From: Firmicutes bacterium UBA1393
Lineage (GTDB): Bacteria > Bacillota > DTU025
Assembly: GCA_002305255.1 (NCBI GenBank)
Contig: DBQN01000009.1
Span: forward strand, 3,084-16,151
DNA length: 13,068 nucleotides
Direction of reading: 5' to 3'
Shown here one piece after another: positions 1 to 9,032 of this stretch (the first letter of the stretch is position 1; each line of letters opens with the position of its first letter). The translations under genes were made by a program, and so were the position numbers. The notes below the pieces were generated by a model. It ran no database searches, was not told the DNA's origin, and saw only the letters and a list, made by a program, of their open reading frames with translations.

Positions 1-38
1 TCGCGCCATCACGCCCTCGCGCCGGCGGCTGCGCCGGG

Positions 39-659
39 CTAAGAGCCTACGGCCGCCGACAACCTTGCGGTGAGCAGATCGATCGCCACCCTGTTGAACC
101 CGCCTTCGGGGATGATGATGTCGGCATACCTCTTGGTGGGCTCTACGAACTGAAGATGCATGGGGCGCACCACATTGAGGTACTGGTCTACCACCGACTG
201 AAGGCTCCTGCCTCTGTTCTCCACGTCTCTGGTGAGTCTTCTGATGAACCTCACGTCGGGATCGGTGTCGACATACACCTTGATGTCCATGAGCTGCCTT
301 AGCCTGACGTCTTCAAGCACTAGAATGCCCTCGAGCACGAGCACCGCCGCGGGCTGCACGCGCACGGTCTCGCTGGTTCTGGTGTATGTCTCAAAGGAGT
401 ATACAGGCTTATCAACGGGAATCCCGTTCATCAGCTGCTGGGCGTGTTCGATGTAGAGGTCGGTGTCAAACGCGAACGGATGGTCGTAGTTGGTAAGCAG
501 CCTGTCTTCAAGACTCATGTGACTCTGATCGCGGTAGTAGGCGTCGTGCTCAAGCACTGCAACAGCATCGCCGACTGCGCGCGACAGCTCGCGCACGACA
601 GTGGTCTTGCCGGAGCCTGAGCCACCGGCCACGCCCAACACGAGGGCTGGTTTCGACAT
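39..659 (-). CDS. udk: Uridine kinase (uridine/cytidine monophosphokinase)
   Basis: This cytoplasmic enzyme phosphorylates uridine and cytidine to UMP and CMP in pyrimidine salvage. The 206-residue protein has a textbook Walker A loop, GGSGSGKTT, at residues 12-20. It also has the uridine-kinase signature DHPFAFD at 59-65 and an RDVENRGRS lid segment near 144-152. Its length is normal for the family (about 205-215 aa). I chose the ATG at 659, giving MSKPALVLGVAGG. A TTG two codons upstream (665) is in frame but has no advantage. An AGGCGGTG sequence about 10 nt upstream is the probable ribosome site. The gene starts 16 nt after the mltG stop, so the two are co-transcribed. In B. subtilis udk is also downstream of the mltG homologue, but separated by methyltransferase and U32 peptidase genes that are absent here. 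After the stop there is a 6-bp GC stem (22-27/32-37) without a T tract, and an ATG at 9-7 that might begin the next gene. Confidence 0.96.
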   Translation of the reverse strand: MSKPALVLGVAGGSGSGKTTVVRELSRAVGDAVAVLEHDAYYRDQSHMSLEDRLLTNYDHPFAFDTDLYIEHAQQLMNGIPVDKPVYSFETYTRTSETVRVQPAAVLVLEGILVLEDVRLRQLMDIKVYVDTDPDVRFIRRLTRDVENRGRSLQSVVDQYLNVVRPMHLQFVEPTKRYADIIIPEGGFNRVAIDLLTARLSAAVGS

Positions 660-675
660 CGTCAAACAGCACCGC

Positions 676-1797
676 CTAACTTCTGGCCGCGCGCTCTATC
701 TGAGCCTTGGCCTTCAGGTGATCAGAGTAGCTGGAGGAGAACACATGGCTTCCGTCGGGCCGCGCGACGAAGTAGAGCAAGTTGCCGCCTGTGGGGGCCA
801 ATACGGCCTTAATCGAACTGGCGCCGGGATTGCCTATGGGCCCGGGGGGCAATCCCTTGACCAGGTAGGTATTGTACGGTGAGTCTATTTGCGTGTCGGC
901 AACCGACAGATGCTCCTTCGGCTCCGGCAACAGATACTGAACAGTCGCGCAACTCTGAAGGGGCATGCCGATCTCAAGCCTGCGCAGAAACACGCCTGCG
1001 ATCACGGGCCGCTCATCGGCTATCACGGCCTCGCGCTCAACGATAGATGCGAGGATCACCGCATCTCTGAGGCTCAGCGCCGTGGATGCCTGCTCGTACT
1101 CGGCGAGCGCCACTGACTCAAAGCGCGTGAGCATAGTCCGGACTACCGTGGCCGCCGACACTCCCTTCGCGAAGGAGTAGGTGTCGGGAAACAGGTAGCC
1201 TTCGAGGGAAGTGCCCGGCTGCACGAAGCCGAACTCCTGCTGTACCCACGCCGGAGGCGCCTCAACCAGGGCCAAGAACTGCGTGGCGCCAGTCACACCG
1301 GCCTCTTCGAGCAGCCCACCCATCTGTCGGGCAGTAAGCCCTTCGGCCAGTGTCACCCTGACCTGTGCGACCTTACCCCTGGCAATGGCGTCGACTATGC
1401 GGGCAATGCCCGTGCCCCGCCTGAACACATACTCGCCTGCCTTGAGCTCTTGCGCCATGCCCATGATCCTTGCAGTGGCATCGAACAGCCAGCCGTCAGC
1501 TACCAGCCCCTCAAGCTCGAGCATGTTGCCAATCCGACGGGCGCTCCAGCCCGGCCCCACCACTACACGCACCGACTCACCGTCGGCGGGAACGGCCTGG
1601 GCAGCGTTCCATGCCCAGATTGCGGCAGTTGTGAACACGATCGTGACAACAGCCAGCACAAGCAGGCACCTGACAGGACCCGCCGCACGTCCCTGCCGCC
1701 GACCTGGCCTCCGATGACCCTGCTGCCGACCAGGCAAGGTTAACGCCGATGCCTGAGGCGCCGCCGATGTGTTCGATGTTCCCGCCTGCGTGTGCAT
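676..1797 (-). CDS. mltG: Endolytic murein transglycosylase MltG (YceG-like)
   Basis: MltG is a membrane-anchored lytic transglycosylase that cuts nascent glycan strands and is thought to end peptidoglycan polymerisation. The 373-residue protein has a basic, Pro/Gln/Arg-rich cytoplasmic tail (about 1-43), one membrane helix (about 44-63) and a LysM-like region (about 75-145). The catalytic YceG domain follows. The active-site glutamate is in ILASIVERE at 248-256; by analogy with E. coli Glu218 it should be E254. A second family signature, SPYNTYLVKGLPPGPIGNPG, lies at 306-325. The protein is slightly longer than E. coli MltG (340 aa) because of the N-terminal tail. The ATG at 1797 is preceded by AAGGGGG, a good ribosome site. 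The gene heads its own unit, with a terminator and promoter just upstream and udk 16 nt downstream. In B. subtilis this position is yrrL. Confidence 0.95.
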   Translation of the reverse strand: MHTQAGTSNTSAAPQASALTLPGRQQGHRRPGRRQGRAAGPVRCLLVLAVVTIVFTTAAIWAWNAAQAVPADGESVRVVVGPGWSARRIGNMLELEGLVADGWLFDATARIMGMAQELKAGEYVFRRGTGIARIVDAIARGKVAQVRVTLAEGLTARQMGGLLEEAGVTGATQFLALVEAPPAWVQQEFGFVQPGTSLEGYLFPDTYSFAKGVSAATVVRTMLTRFESVALAEYEQASTALSLRDAVILASIVEREAVIADERPVIAGVFLRRLEIGMPLQSCATVQYLLPEPKEHLSVADTQIDSPYNTYLVKGLPPGPIGNPGASSIKAVLAPTGGNLLYFVARPDGSHVFSSSYSDHLKAKAQIERAARS

Positions 1798-1848
1798 CTG
1801 CTTCCCCCTTCTGCCCAGCAGAACGCGCTGACCTGAGCCACTACAGAT

Positions 1849-1877
1849 ATCATACAGACTTCGGGCTACTCAAGCAA
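1849..1877 (-). promoter_or_regulatory. Candidate sigma-A promoter for mltG-udk
   Basis: Read on the minus strand there is TTGCTT (1877-1872), a 17-nt spacer and TATGAT (1854-1849). The -10 matches the consensus at five of six positions and the -35 keeps the TTG core. The predicted start is near 1842, about 45 nt before the mltG ATG. It lies directly after the terminator hairpin, which is where a new promoter is expected. Confidence 0.5.
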
Positions 1878-1878
1878 G

Positions 1879-1900
1879 AAAGGCCCCCTCGGGGGCCTTT
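1879..1900 (-). terminator. Strong hairpin terminator after the DUF1292 gene
   Basis: The inverted repeat AAAGGCCCCC / GGGGGCCTTT gives a perfect 10-bp stem with a two-base centre (1889-1890), so in RNA the top would open to a slightly larger loop. On the minus strand it is followed by TTTCTTGCTTG, a broken T tract. It sits 22 nt beyond the stop of the DUF1292 gene and before mltG. The flanking A and T runs could allow some function in both directions, although no plus-strand gene is seen here. Confidence 0.8.
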
Positions 1901-1922
1901 CGCACGCCGCACAACCTAGAGC

Positions 1923-2258
1923 CTAGTATTCGTCGGACTCTTCGTCCTCGTCATCGTCATCATCGTCGTCGTCGCCCTCGCCGGCCTCGTCATCATCAAA
2001 CGACTCCAGCACTTCGACAACTCTCTCGAACTCTTCCTCGTCCTCGATGTCAGCAAGGTACTCCTCGCCATCGTCGTCGACTTCAACCCTCATGATGACT
2101 GCGTCTTCGCAGACCTCTTCGTCCTCATTCTCATAGCACTCGACAGGAATCAGCACCGCGTACCTCACTTCATCGATCTCCACTATCTCATCGATGGCGA
2201 AGTCCTGCTCATGCCCGTCTTCGTCAACCAGTGTGACAATGCCCTCGGGATCTGACAT
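1923..2258 (-). CDS. DUF1292 family acidic protein (YrzB-like)
   Basis: This is a small cytoplasmic protein of 111 residues. Its first 85 residues match the DUF1292 fold seen next to ruvX and ireB throughout Bacillota: an N-terminal VTLVDEDGHEQDF segment, then YAVLIPVE and the AVIMRVEVDDDGEEYL strand pair. The biochemical role of the family is not established. The last 28 or so residues are almost wholly Asp/Glu, an unusually long acidic tail encoded by runs of GAC, GAT and GAG. The ATG at 2258 is preferred because GGAGTGA lies at proper spacing and the family normally begins close to this MSDPEGIV segment. The open frame extends to 2333, but that part has no family resemblance. The gene is 61 nt after ruvX and ends the first transcription unit at a terminator. 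In B. subtilis this position is yrzB. Confidence 0.88.
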   Translation of the reverse strand: MSDPEGIVTLVDEDGHEQDFAIDEIVEIDEVRYAVLIPVECYENEDEEVCEDAVIMRVEVDDDGEEYLADIEDEEEFERVVEVLESFDDDEAGEGDDDDDDDDEDEESDEY

Positions 2259-2319
2259 GTTATTCACTCCAATCCTATGTATCTGGTATATCGCCCTCGG
2301 CGAGTCATGGAAACCGTGC

Positions 2320-2733
2320 CTATCTCGATACAAATTCGAGATAGTTCTGGAGGATCAGCGATGCGGCAGCCTTGTCTACCACCTCTCGCCTTCTCCGCCG
2401 AGAAAGATCCGCCTCAAGTAGCGCCCTGTTGGCCTGTGCCGTAGAGAGCCTCTCATCCCACAGCAGCACCGGCACATCGAGGGCCTCCTTCAGCCTCTGG
2501 GCGAAGTCGGTAGCCTTCTGCGCCCTCGGGCCGCGCGTCCCGTCCATATTGACAGGCAGCCCCACAATGACCTCACCTGCACCGACCTCATCAACTATCT
2601 CTGAGATTCGGGCCACGTCGCGATTCCATCCGGCTGATGTTATCACACTGTGCGGTGAGGCCACAATGCCCAGTTCATCGGAGACCGCCACGCCTATTCT
2701 GACGTCGCCAAGGTCGATACCTACTCTGACCAA
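2320..2733 (-). CDS. ruvX: Putative pre-16S rRNA nuclease RuvX/YqgF
   Basis: This RNase H-fold nuclease is implicated in 5' maturation of 16S rRNA; the older name refers to a proposed Holliday-junction resolvase. The 137-residue protein has the family's acidic catalytic set: D7 in GIDLGDVRIG, D93 and E94 in LLWDERLST, and D120 in VVDKAAASLILQNYL. The conserved VGLPVNMDGTRG loop is at 57-67. Length is typical (about 135-145 aa). The start is TTG at 2733, supported by AGGGAGG at about 6 nt spacing and by the family's normal N-terminus (VRVGIDLG). It starts 11 nt after the aldo/keto reductase stop, so the two are probably co-transcribed. In most Bacillota ruvX directly follows ireB; here two extra genes intervene. 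Confidence 0.95.
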   Translation of the reverse strand: MVRVGIDLGDVRIGVAVSDELGIVASPHSVITSAGWNRDVARISEIVDEVGAGEVIVGLPVNMDGTRGPRAQKATDFAQRLKEALDVPVLLWDERLSTAQANRALLEADLSRRRRREVVDKAAASLILQNYLEFVSR

Positions 2734-2744
2734 TCTGCCCCTCC

Positions 2745-3692
2745 CTACAGCACCTTAATGCAGAAGTCCCTGCAGCGGGCGACGCAGTATCCGCAGAGCA
2801 CGCATCGGGAATAGTCTACCACGGGTCGCGATTGCCCCATGCTGAGCGCACCCTGCCGACAGGCCTCAACGCACGCGCCACACTGCACGCACCAGTCCTC
2901 GATGAACAGCCTCTTATCACGCGCGATGCCTGCCAGCTCGTCGGCGTCAACAGGCCTGCCCTCTACCAGGGCCACATCGGCCTCGAGTTCCCTCACGTCA
3001 CGCACGCCAATGGCCATGGAGTCGACGAACTGGTGAGCAAGCACCCATGACACGGCCTCACGTGCCTGTTTGAGAAGGTGCCCGCCTCCGAGGGGTTTCA
3101 TGCTGTATACCCCTGTCCCGGCGGCACGGGCAGCCGCGATGGCCTCGGCCATCTGCTCTGTTTGCCCATCTATTATACCAATCCCGCGCAAGTTGAAAAT
3201 GGGATGAATCACATCGATCTCGGTGATCGTACGCGCGGCCTCAACCGCCGCAATCGCGTGAGTCGAGATACTCACCGCCCGGATGACGCCCGCCCTCTTG
3301 GCATCGACCGCGCACCTGAGTGCCTCGGCATGGCCGGCCAGCGTAAGCGAGTTCTCTTGCTCGTGCAGGCCGAAGACATCTATGTAGTCAGTGCGCATGG
3401 CACGCAGAGCCCGTTCGATGCTCGCCTTCATGCCATCGTAGGTGTATTCGTAACACCTTGAGGCAATAACTATGTCGTGCCGAGGTATTGTCTGCAGTGC
3501 CACGGCTATGTGGTCATATGTGTCGTAGAGCTCTGCGGTGTCGAAGAAGGTCACTCCCATGGAGTGGGCGCGAACGATCAGCTCGGCGCCTTCCTCAGGG
3601 CTCAGTCCGGCCTGCAGCGGGCCCATGGTCAGCGTTCCCATGCACATCCGCGAAACCTGTATGCCCGTGTTTCCCAGGGGTCTCTGCTCCAC
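2745..3692 (-). CDS. Aldo/keto reductase with C-terminal 2x[4Fe-4S] ferredoxin module
   Basis: The 315-residue cytoplasmic protein has an N-terminal aldo/keto reductase barrel (about 1-250) followed by a bacterial-type dicluster ferredoxin domain. Cluster cysteines are C268-C271-C274-C278 and C297-C300-C303-C307, both CxxCxxCxxxC, with an additional C311. In the barrel the tetrad positions read D51 (in FFDTAELYD), Y56 and H110 (in DVFGLHEQE). The position usually held by the catalytic lysine is R79 (IVIASRCYEY). The HEQEN motif places it in the ferredoxin-fused AKR group common in anaerobes, whose substrates are mostly unknown. The start is GTG at 3692. Its ribosome site GGGAGGTGA contains the stop codon of the upstream membrane-protein gene, implying coupled translation. 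ruvX follows after 11 nt. Orthologues of the cluster in B. subtilis lack this gene. Confidence 0.9.
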   Translation of the reverse strand: MEQRPLGNTGIQVSRMCMGTLTMGPLQAGLSPEEGAELIVRAHSMGVTFFDTAELYDTYDHIAVALQTIPRHDIVIASRCYEYTYDGMKASIERALRAMRTDYIDVFGLHEQENSLTLAGHAEALRCAVDAKRAGVIRAVSISTHAIAAVEAARTITEIDVIHPIFNLRGIGIIDGQTEQMAEAIAAARAAGTGVYSMKPLGGGHLLKQAREAVSWVLAHQFVDSMAIGVRDVRELEADVALVEGRPVDADELAGIARDKRLFIEDWCVQCGACVEACRQGALSMGQSRPVVDYSRCVLCGYCVARCRDFCIKVL

Positions 3693-3698
3693 TCCGGG

Positions 3699-5993
3699 TC
3701 ACCTCCCGGCCCACGCTTCGTCAAGTCCGTGGGCTATCAACAGGAACCCGGGCGCCATTGCAGCGGTGGCGCAGGCCACGACGCCCGAATCATTGGCAAC
3801 CAGCGCCGCAAGGGCGCCCGTGATCGCCGCGAGCACGGCCAGCCTGTGCTCATGGGGCAACTTGAATCCGCCACCCACTAGGTACAACACTGACGCGATA
3901 AGCGCCCACAGTAGCCTGGTCCACCCGGTATACCTCATCAGCCTGATGTTCATGGCCATCTTGCGCTGGGCGATCTCCACAAGCTCCCTGCGGCCGGTTG
4001 CTGAGCGCGCGAGCGAAACGGCCCTGGCTATGTGCGTGCTGCCGCTTCTTGTATTGACCCAGAGGATCATCCCGACAATGACCACGGCCATAACGACGGC
4101 CACCACGGCGCCGGCCACGAGGGCAACGCGCCTTCTCGGCACGCCAAGCCACAGAGCCGCGGCAGCGGCCGCCGCAGCCGCAACCATGCCCCCGAAGTTG
4201 CTGCCGGCAGATGGACTGCCGAGCACGACCGCCAGCAACGCGGCCGCACCCGCAACCAGCATCCATCCCCATTGACGACCGCGCACAAACCCTGCCCGCC
4301 GCCACAGCGCTGAGGCAGACACGATTCCAGCCCCAAGCAAGACCCCCATCAGCTCATTGCCAAGCCCGTAGAACCTCGCGCCGATAATGGCAGAGTGGCC
4401 GAGAACCGATGAGCGCGCCAGGAATCCCCCGCTCAGCACGTCGAAGAGGATAAGGGCCGCCCAGATCGTGGCCCATCCCTCGACTGTCGCCGTGAGGGCG
4501 GGCGGTCGGCCCGAGTGGCGCCAGAGGCTGAACACTCCTACTGACAGTGAGACTGTGAAGATCAGCGCCAGAATAGCCGAGGCCCCGGTGACGCCCGCTA
4601 GCGGCGCTAGGATCAGCACCACCGGACTGACGCACGATGCCACCAGAACGACAACGGCCAGCTTCATGAGACTGCGTGGTCGCCGCGGATGTGCGAGCGC
4701 TGCTATGCACAACGCCACGGCCACCACCAGACTCCCGGTGAATGTGTTGAGCACAGCCAGCCTTGCACCGTCTTGCGCCACAATGGCACGCTTGAGCCCG
4801 ATGAGCGCTGCCCAGTCGTCATCTGCGGCGCCGCCTCCCGATGCCCGGGCATAGGCAGGAGAGCCAAGCCCACTCCACGCGGGGCCGACGCCGATTGCTT
4901 GCAGCACCGTTGGGGCCACATCCACCAGCGCTATCAGGCCTGAGCGGCGCGTCGTGGCCGACGAGATCAACCCCGGAAGGGCGGCGCCGCCTCCCTCAAA
5001 GAGCAAGCCATAGCCGTCGCGATTCCACAGCGAGAGCACGAACAGCTCGACCTCGCCGGGCTTCACGGCCTCCACTGACTCCAACACGGCATCAACCACT
5101 GCGTCGAGGTTGCGGTACGCCCATTCCAGCCTGGCCCGTCGCAGTTCCGATACGACGGACTCGGCCTCATCGAGCGCCCGCGCCACATCGTCGAACTCCA
5201 TGACGATGAGGCCAACGTCAGGATCCATCAGCGCCTGCCGCACAGCACCGGCTACGGCGCGGGCATCGGTGCGCAACCCACCGGGTCCTTCGGGATCCTC
5301 CGTCACGAGCTCTGGGTGTGTATACAAGCGGTCAACGATACCGGCGGCATCGGCGGCGAGCAATAACGCCAGGTTCGCATCGGCGGGCACCCCGGTCTCG
5401 CCGGCTTCAGCACCACCCGCACCGGCAGCCACGTTTGCGATCGCGGCTCCGGTAGCGGCACCGACTCCGGCGGCGGAGATGACCGCAGTCTTGAGCCCCG
5501 CCAGTCTCAAGGATTCACCGATCAGCCCCGGATGACCGCCGTATGGCGACGACGCGTTCGCCGACACCAGCTCGAACCACCCAGGCGCAACTGCGGCGCT
5601 GTCGGAGAGGGGTTCTGCGGCCAAGTCGCGCCCCGACCGTCGTGCATAGGCCGAACCCACCGTCTCGCCTTCGTACGCGAGGCCAATGCTGCCGAATCTC
5701 AGATCGATGCCCTGCGCGGTCATGGGCACGCCCGATGCTGCGGTAAGGGCGTACGACGCCGGGTCGCCGCTTGCCGCGGCCCTCAACGACACCAACGCGA
5801 ACGATCCGAGACTCGCCATCAGCCCCGTGCCTGTGCGGTCGATTGGTTCAGGTTCCAGGCCTCCCGCGATAATCACAATCGCGGTGCGGTGCGCCGCGCC
5901 GGCGCCAGCGCCCGCGGCAGAGGCGTTCGGGAGCAATGCACACAGAACAACGCAGAGCGCGAGGACTGACGCCCTCGCGCTCGCCCTGCCCAT
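3699..5993 (-). CDS. Secreted alkaline-phosphatase-like ectodomain fused to a polytopic membrane domain; function unknown
   Basis: The 764-residue protein starts with a clear Sec signal peptide: RASARAS, a hydrophobic core at about 9-21, and an ASA cleavage motif near residue 26. The exported region (about 27-410) looks like the alkaline phosphatase superfamily: a first strand TAIVIIAGGLE (37-47), GLIVMEFDD (261-269), ELFVLSLWNRDGYG (316-329) and LIALVDVAPTVLQAIGV (353-369). The metal-binding Asp and His residues usual in these segments are mostly absent. Residues about 415-764 are strongly hydrophobic with roughly 9-11 membrane helices. This part carries FYGLGNELMG (541-550), GSNFGGM (597-603) and NDSGVVA (734-740), which look like family motifs. 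I chose the ATG at 5993 because it directly precedes the signal peptide and lies just past the ireB stop. The open frame could extend to 6029, inside ireB. Ala/Gly-rich stretches are marked. I do not know its function; similar two-part proteins occur, to my recollection, in Bacillota and Actinomycetota. Confidence 0.8.
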   Translation of the reverse strand: MGRASARASVLALCVVLCALLPNASAAGAGAGAAHRTAIVIIAGGLEPEPIDRTGTGLMASLGSFALVSLRAAASGDPASYALTAASGVPMTAQGIDLRFGSIGLAYEGETVGSAYARRSGRDLAAEPLSDSAAVAPGWFELVSANASSPYGGHPGLIGESLRLAGLKTAVISAAGVGAATGAAIANVAAGAGGAEAGETGVPADANLALLLAADAAGIVDRLYTHPELVTEDPEGPGGLRTDARAVAGAVRQALMDPDVGLIVMEFDDVARALDEAESVVSELRRARLEWAYRNLDAVVDAVLESVEAVKPGEVELFVLSLWNRDGYGLLFEGGGAALPGLISSATTRRSGLIALVDVAPTVLQAIGVGPAWSGLGSPAYARASGGGAADDDWAALIGLKRAIVAQDGARLAVLNTFTGSLVVAVALCIAALAHPRRPRSLMKLAVVVLVASCVSPVVLILAPLAGVTGASAILALIFTVSLSVGVFSLWRHSGRPPALTATVEGWATIWAALILFDVLSGGFLARSSVLGHSAIIGARFYGLGNELMGVLLGAGIVSASALWRRAGFVRGRQWGWMLVAGAAALLAVVLGSPSAGSNFGGMVAAAAAAAAALWLGVPRRRVALVAGAVVAVVMAVVIVGMILWVNTRSGSTHIARAVSLARSATGRRELVEIAQRKMAMNIRLMRYTGWTRLLWALIASVLYLVGGGFKLPHEHRLAVLAAITGALAALVANDSGVVACATAAMAPGFLLIAHGLDEAWAGR

Positions 5994-5994
5994 G

Positions 5995-6255
5995 CTACTT
6001 GCCCAAGTAGCTCTTGACCAGTTCCTCAATGATCTCGTCGCGCTCCACTCTGCGAATGGTGTTCCGGGCGTTCCTGTGGCTCGTTATGAAGGTTGGGTCG
6101 CCCGACAGCAGATAGCCCACGAGCTGGTTCACCGGGTTGTACCCCTTCTCAGCCAGAGCCGCTATGACCTCGTTGAGAACACGCCGAACAGGAGTGATCT
6201 CAGCATCAGCGTCAACAGCGGAGTAGCGGACAGTCTCATCGCCATGGCCAGTCAT
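5995..6255 (-). CDS. ireB: IreB family regulatory phosphoprotein (UPF0297/DUF965)
   Basis: This is a small cytoplasmic protein of 86 residues, typical of the family. In Enterococcus faecalis IreB is phosphorylated on N-terminal threonines by the PASTA kinase IreK and affects cephalosporin resistance. Here the conserved DETVRY segment is present, with T8 matching one of those threonines. The rest follows the family pattern: PVRRVLNEVIAALAEKGYNPVNQL, GYLLSGDPTFITSH and the ERDEIIEELVKSYL end. The ATG at 6255 follows GAGGTGGTG. It begins 31 nt after alaS, the usual arrangement (yrzL in B. subtilis). No Ser/Thr kinase or phosphatase gene lies in the window. A 16-nt palindrome covers its last codons and stop. 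Confidence 0.95.
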   Translation of the reverse strand: MTGHGDETVRYSAVDADAEITPVRRVLNEVIAALAEKGYNPVNQLVGYLLSGDPTFITSHRNARNTIRRVERDEIIEELVKSYLGK

Positions 6256-6286
6256 TGCTCACACCACCTCGGGCCGAACTTGGATC

Positions 6287-8950
<2,664 letters not shown>

Positions 8951-9032
8951 TTGTGTGGCAGAGATTCTTGGAGTACCTTATCACACTCAGATAGCTCACA
9001 CAATATCGCCCATCGGGGCAGGCTGAAGCGGC

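Noticed and set aside
22..37. 6-bp GC hairpin after udk, as a terminator
   Set aside because: No T tract follows on the minus strand, and a possible next start codon lies within about 15 nt.
4140..4190. GC-rich repeated gca/gcc/gcg tract
   Set aside because: It encodes an alanine run inside a membrane helix of the large membrane protein (residues about 604-613), so it is explained by coding.
3538..4275. Plus-strand open frame of 245 codons
   Set aside because: It is antisense to the membrane-protein and AKR genes, is rich in Ala/Thr/Ser/Arg, has no ribosome site or domain, and reflects GC-rich codon use on the other strand.
8951..9032. Possible T-box riboswitch or separate promoter before alaS
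   Set aside because: The gap is only 82 nt, too short for a T-box, and no specifier/antiterminator elements are seen. The best promoter match (TTGTGT, 17 nt, TAAGGT) is too weak to list.
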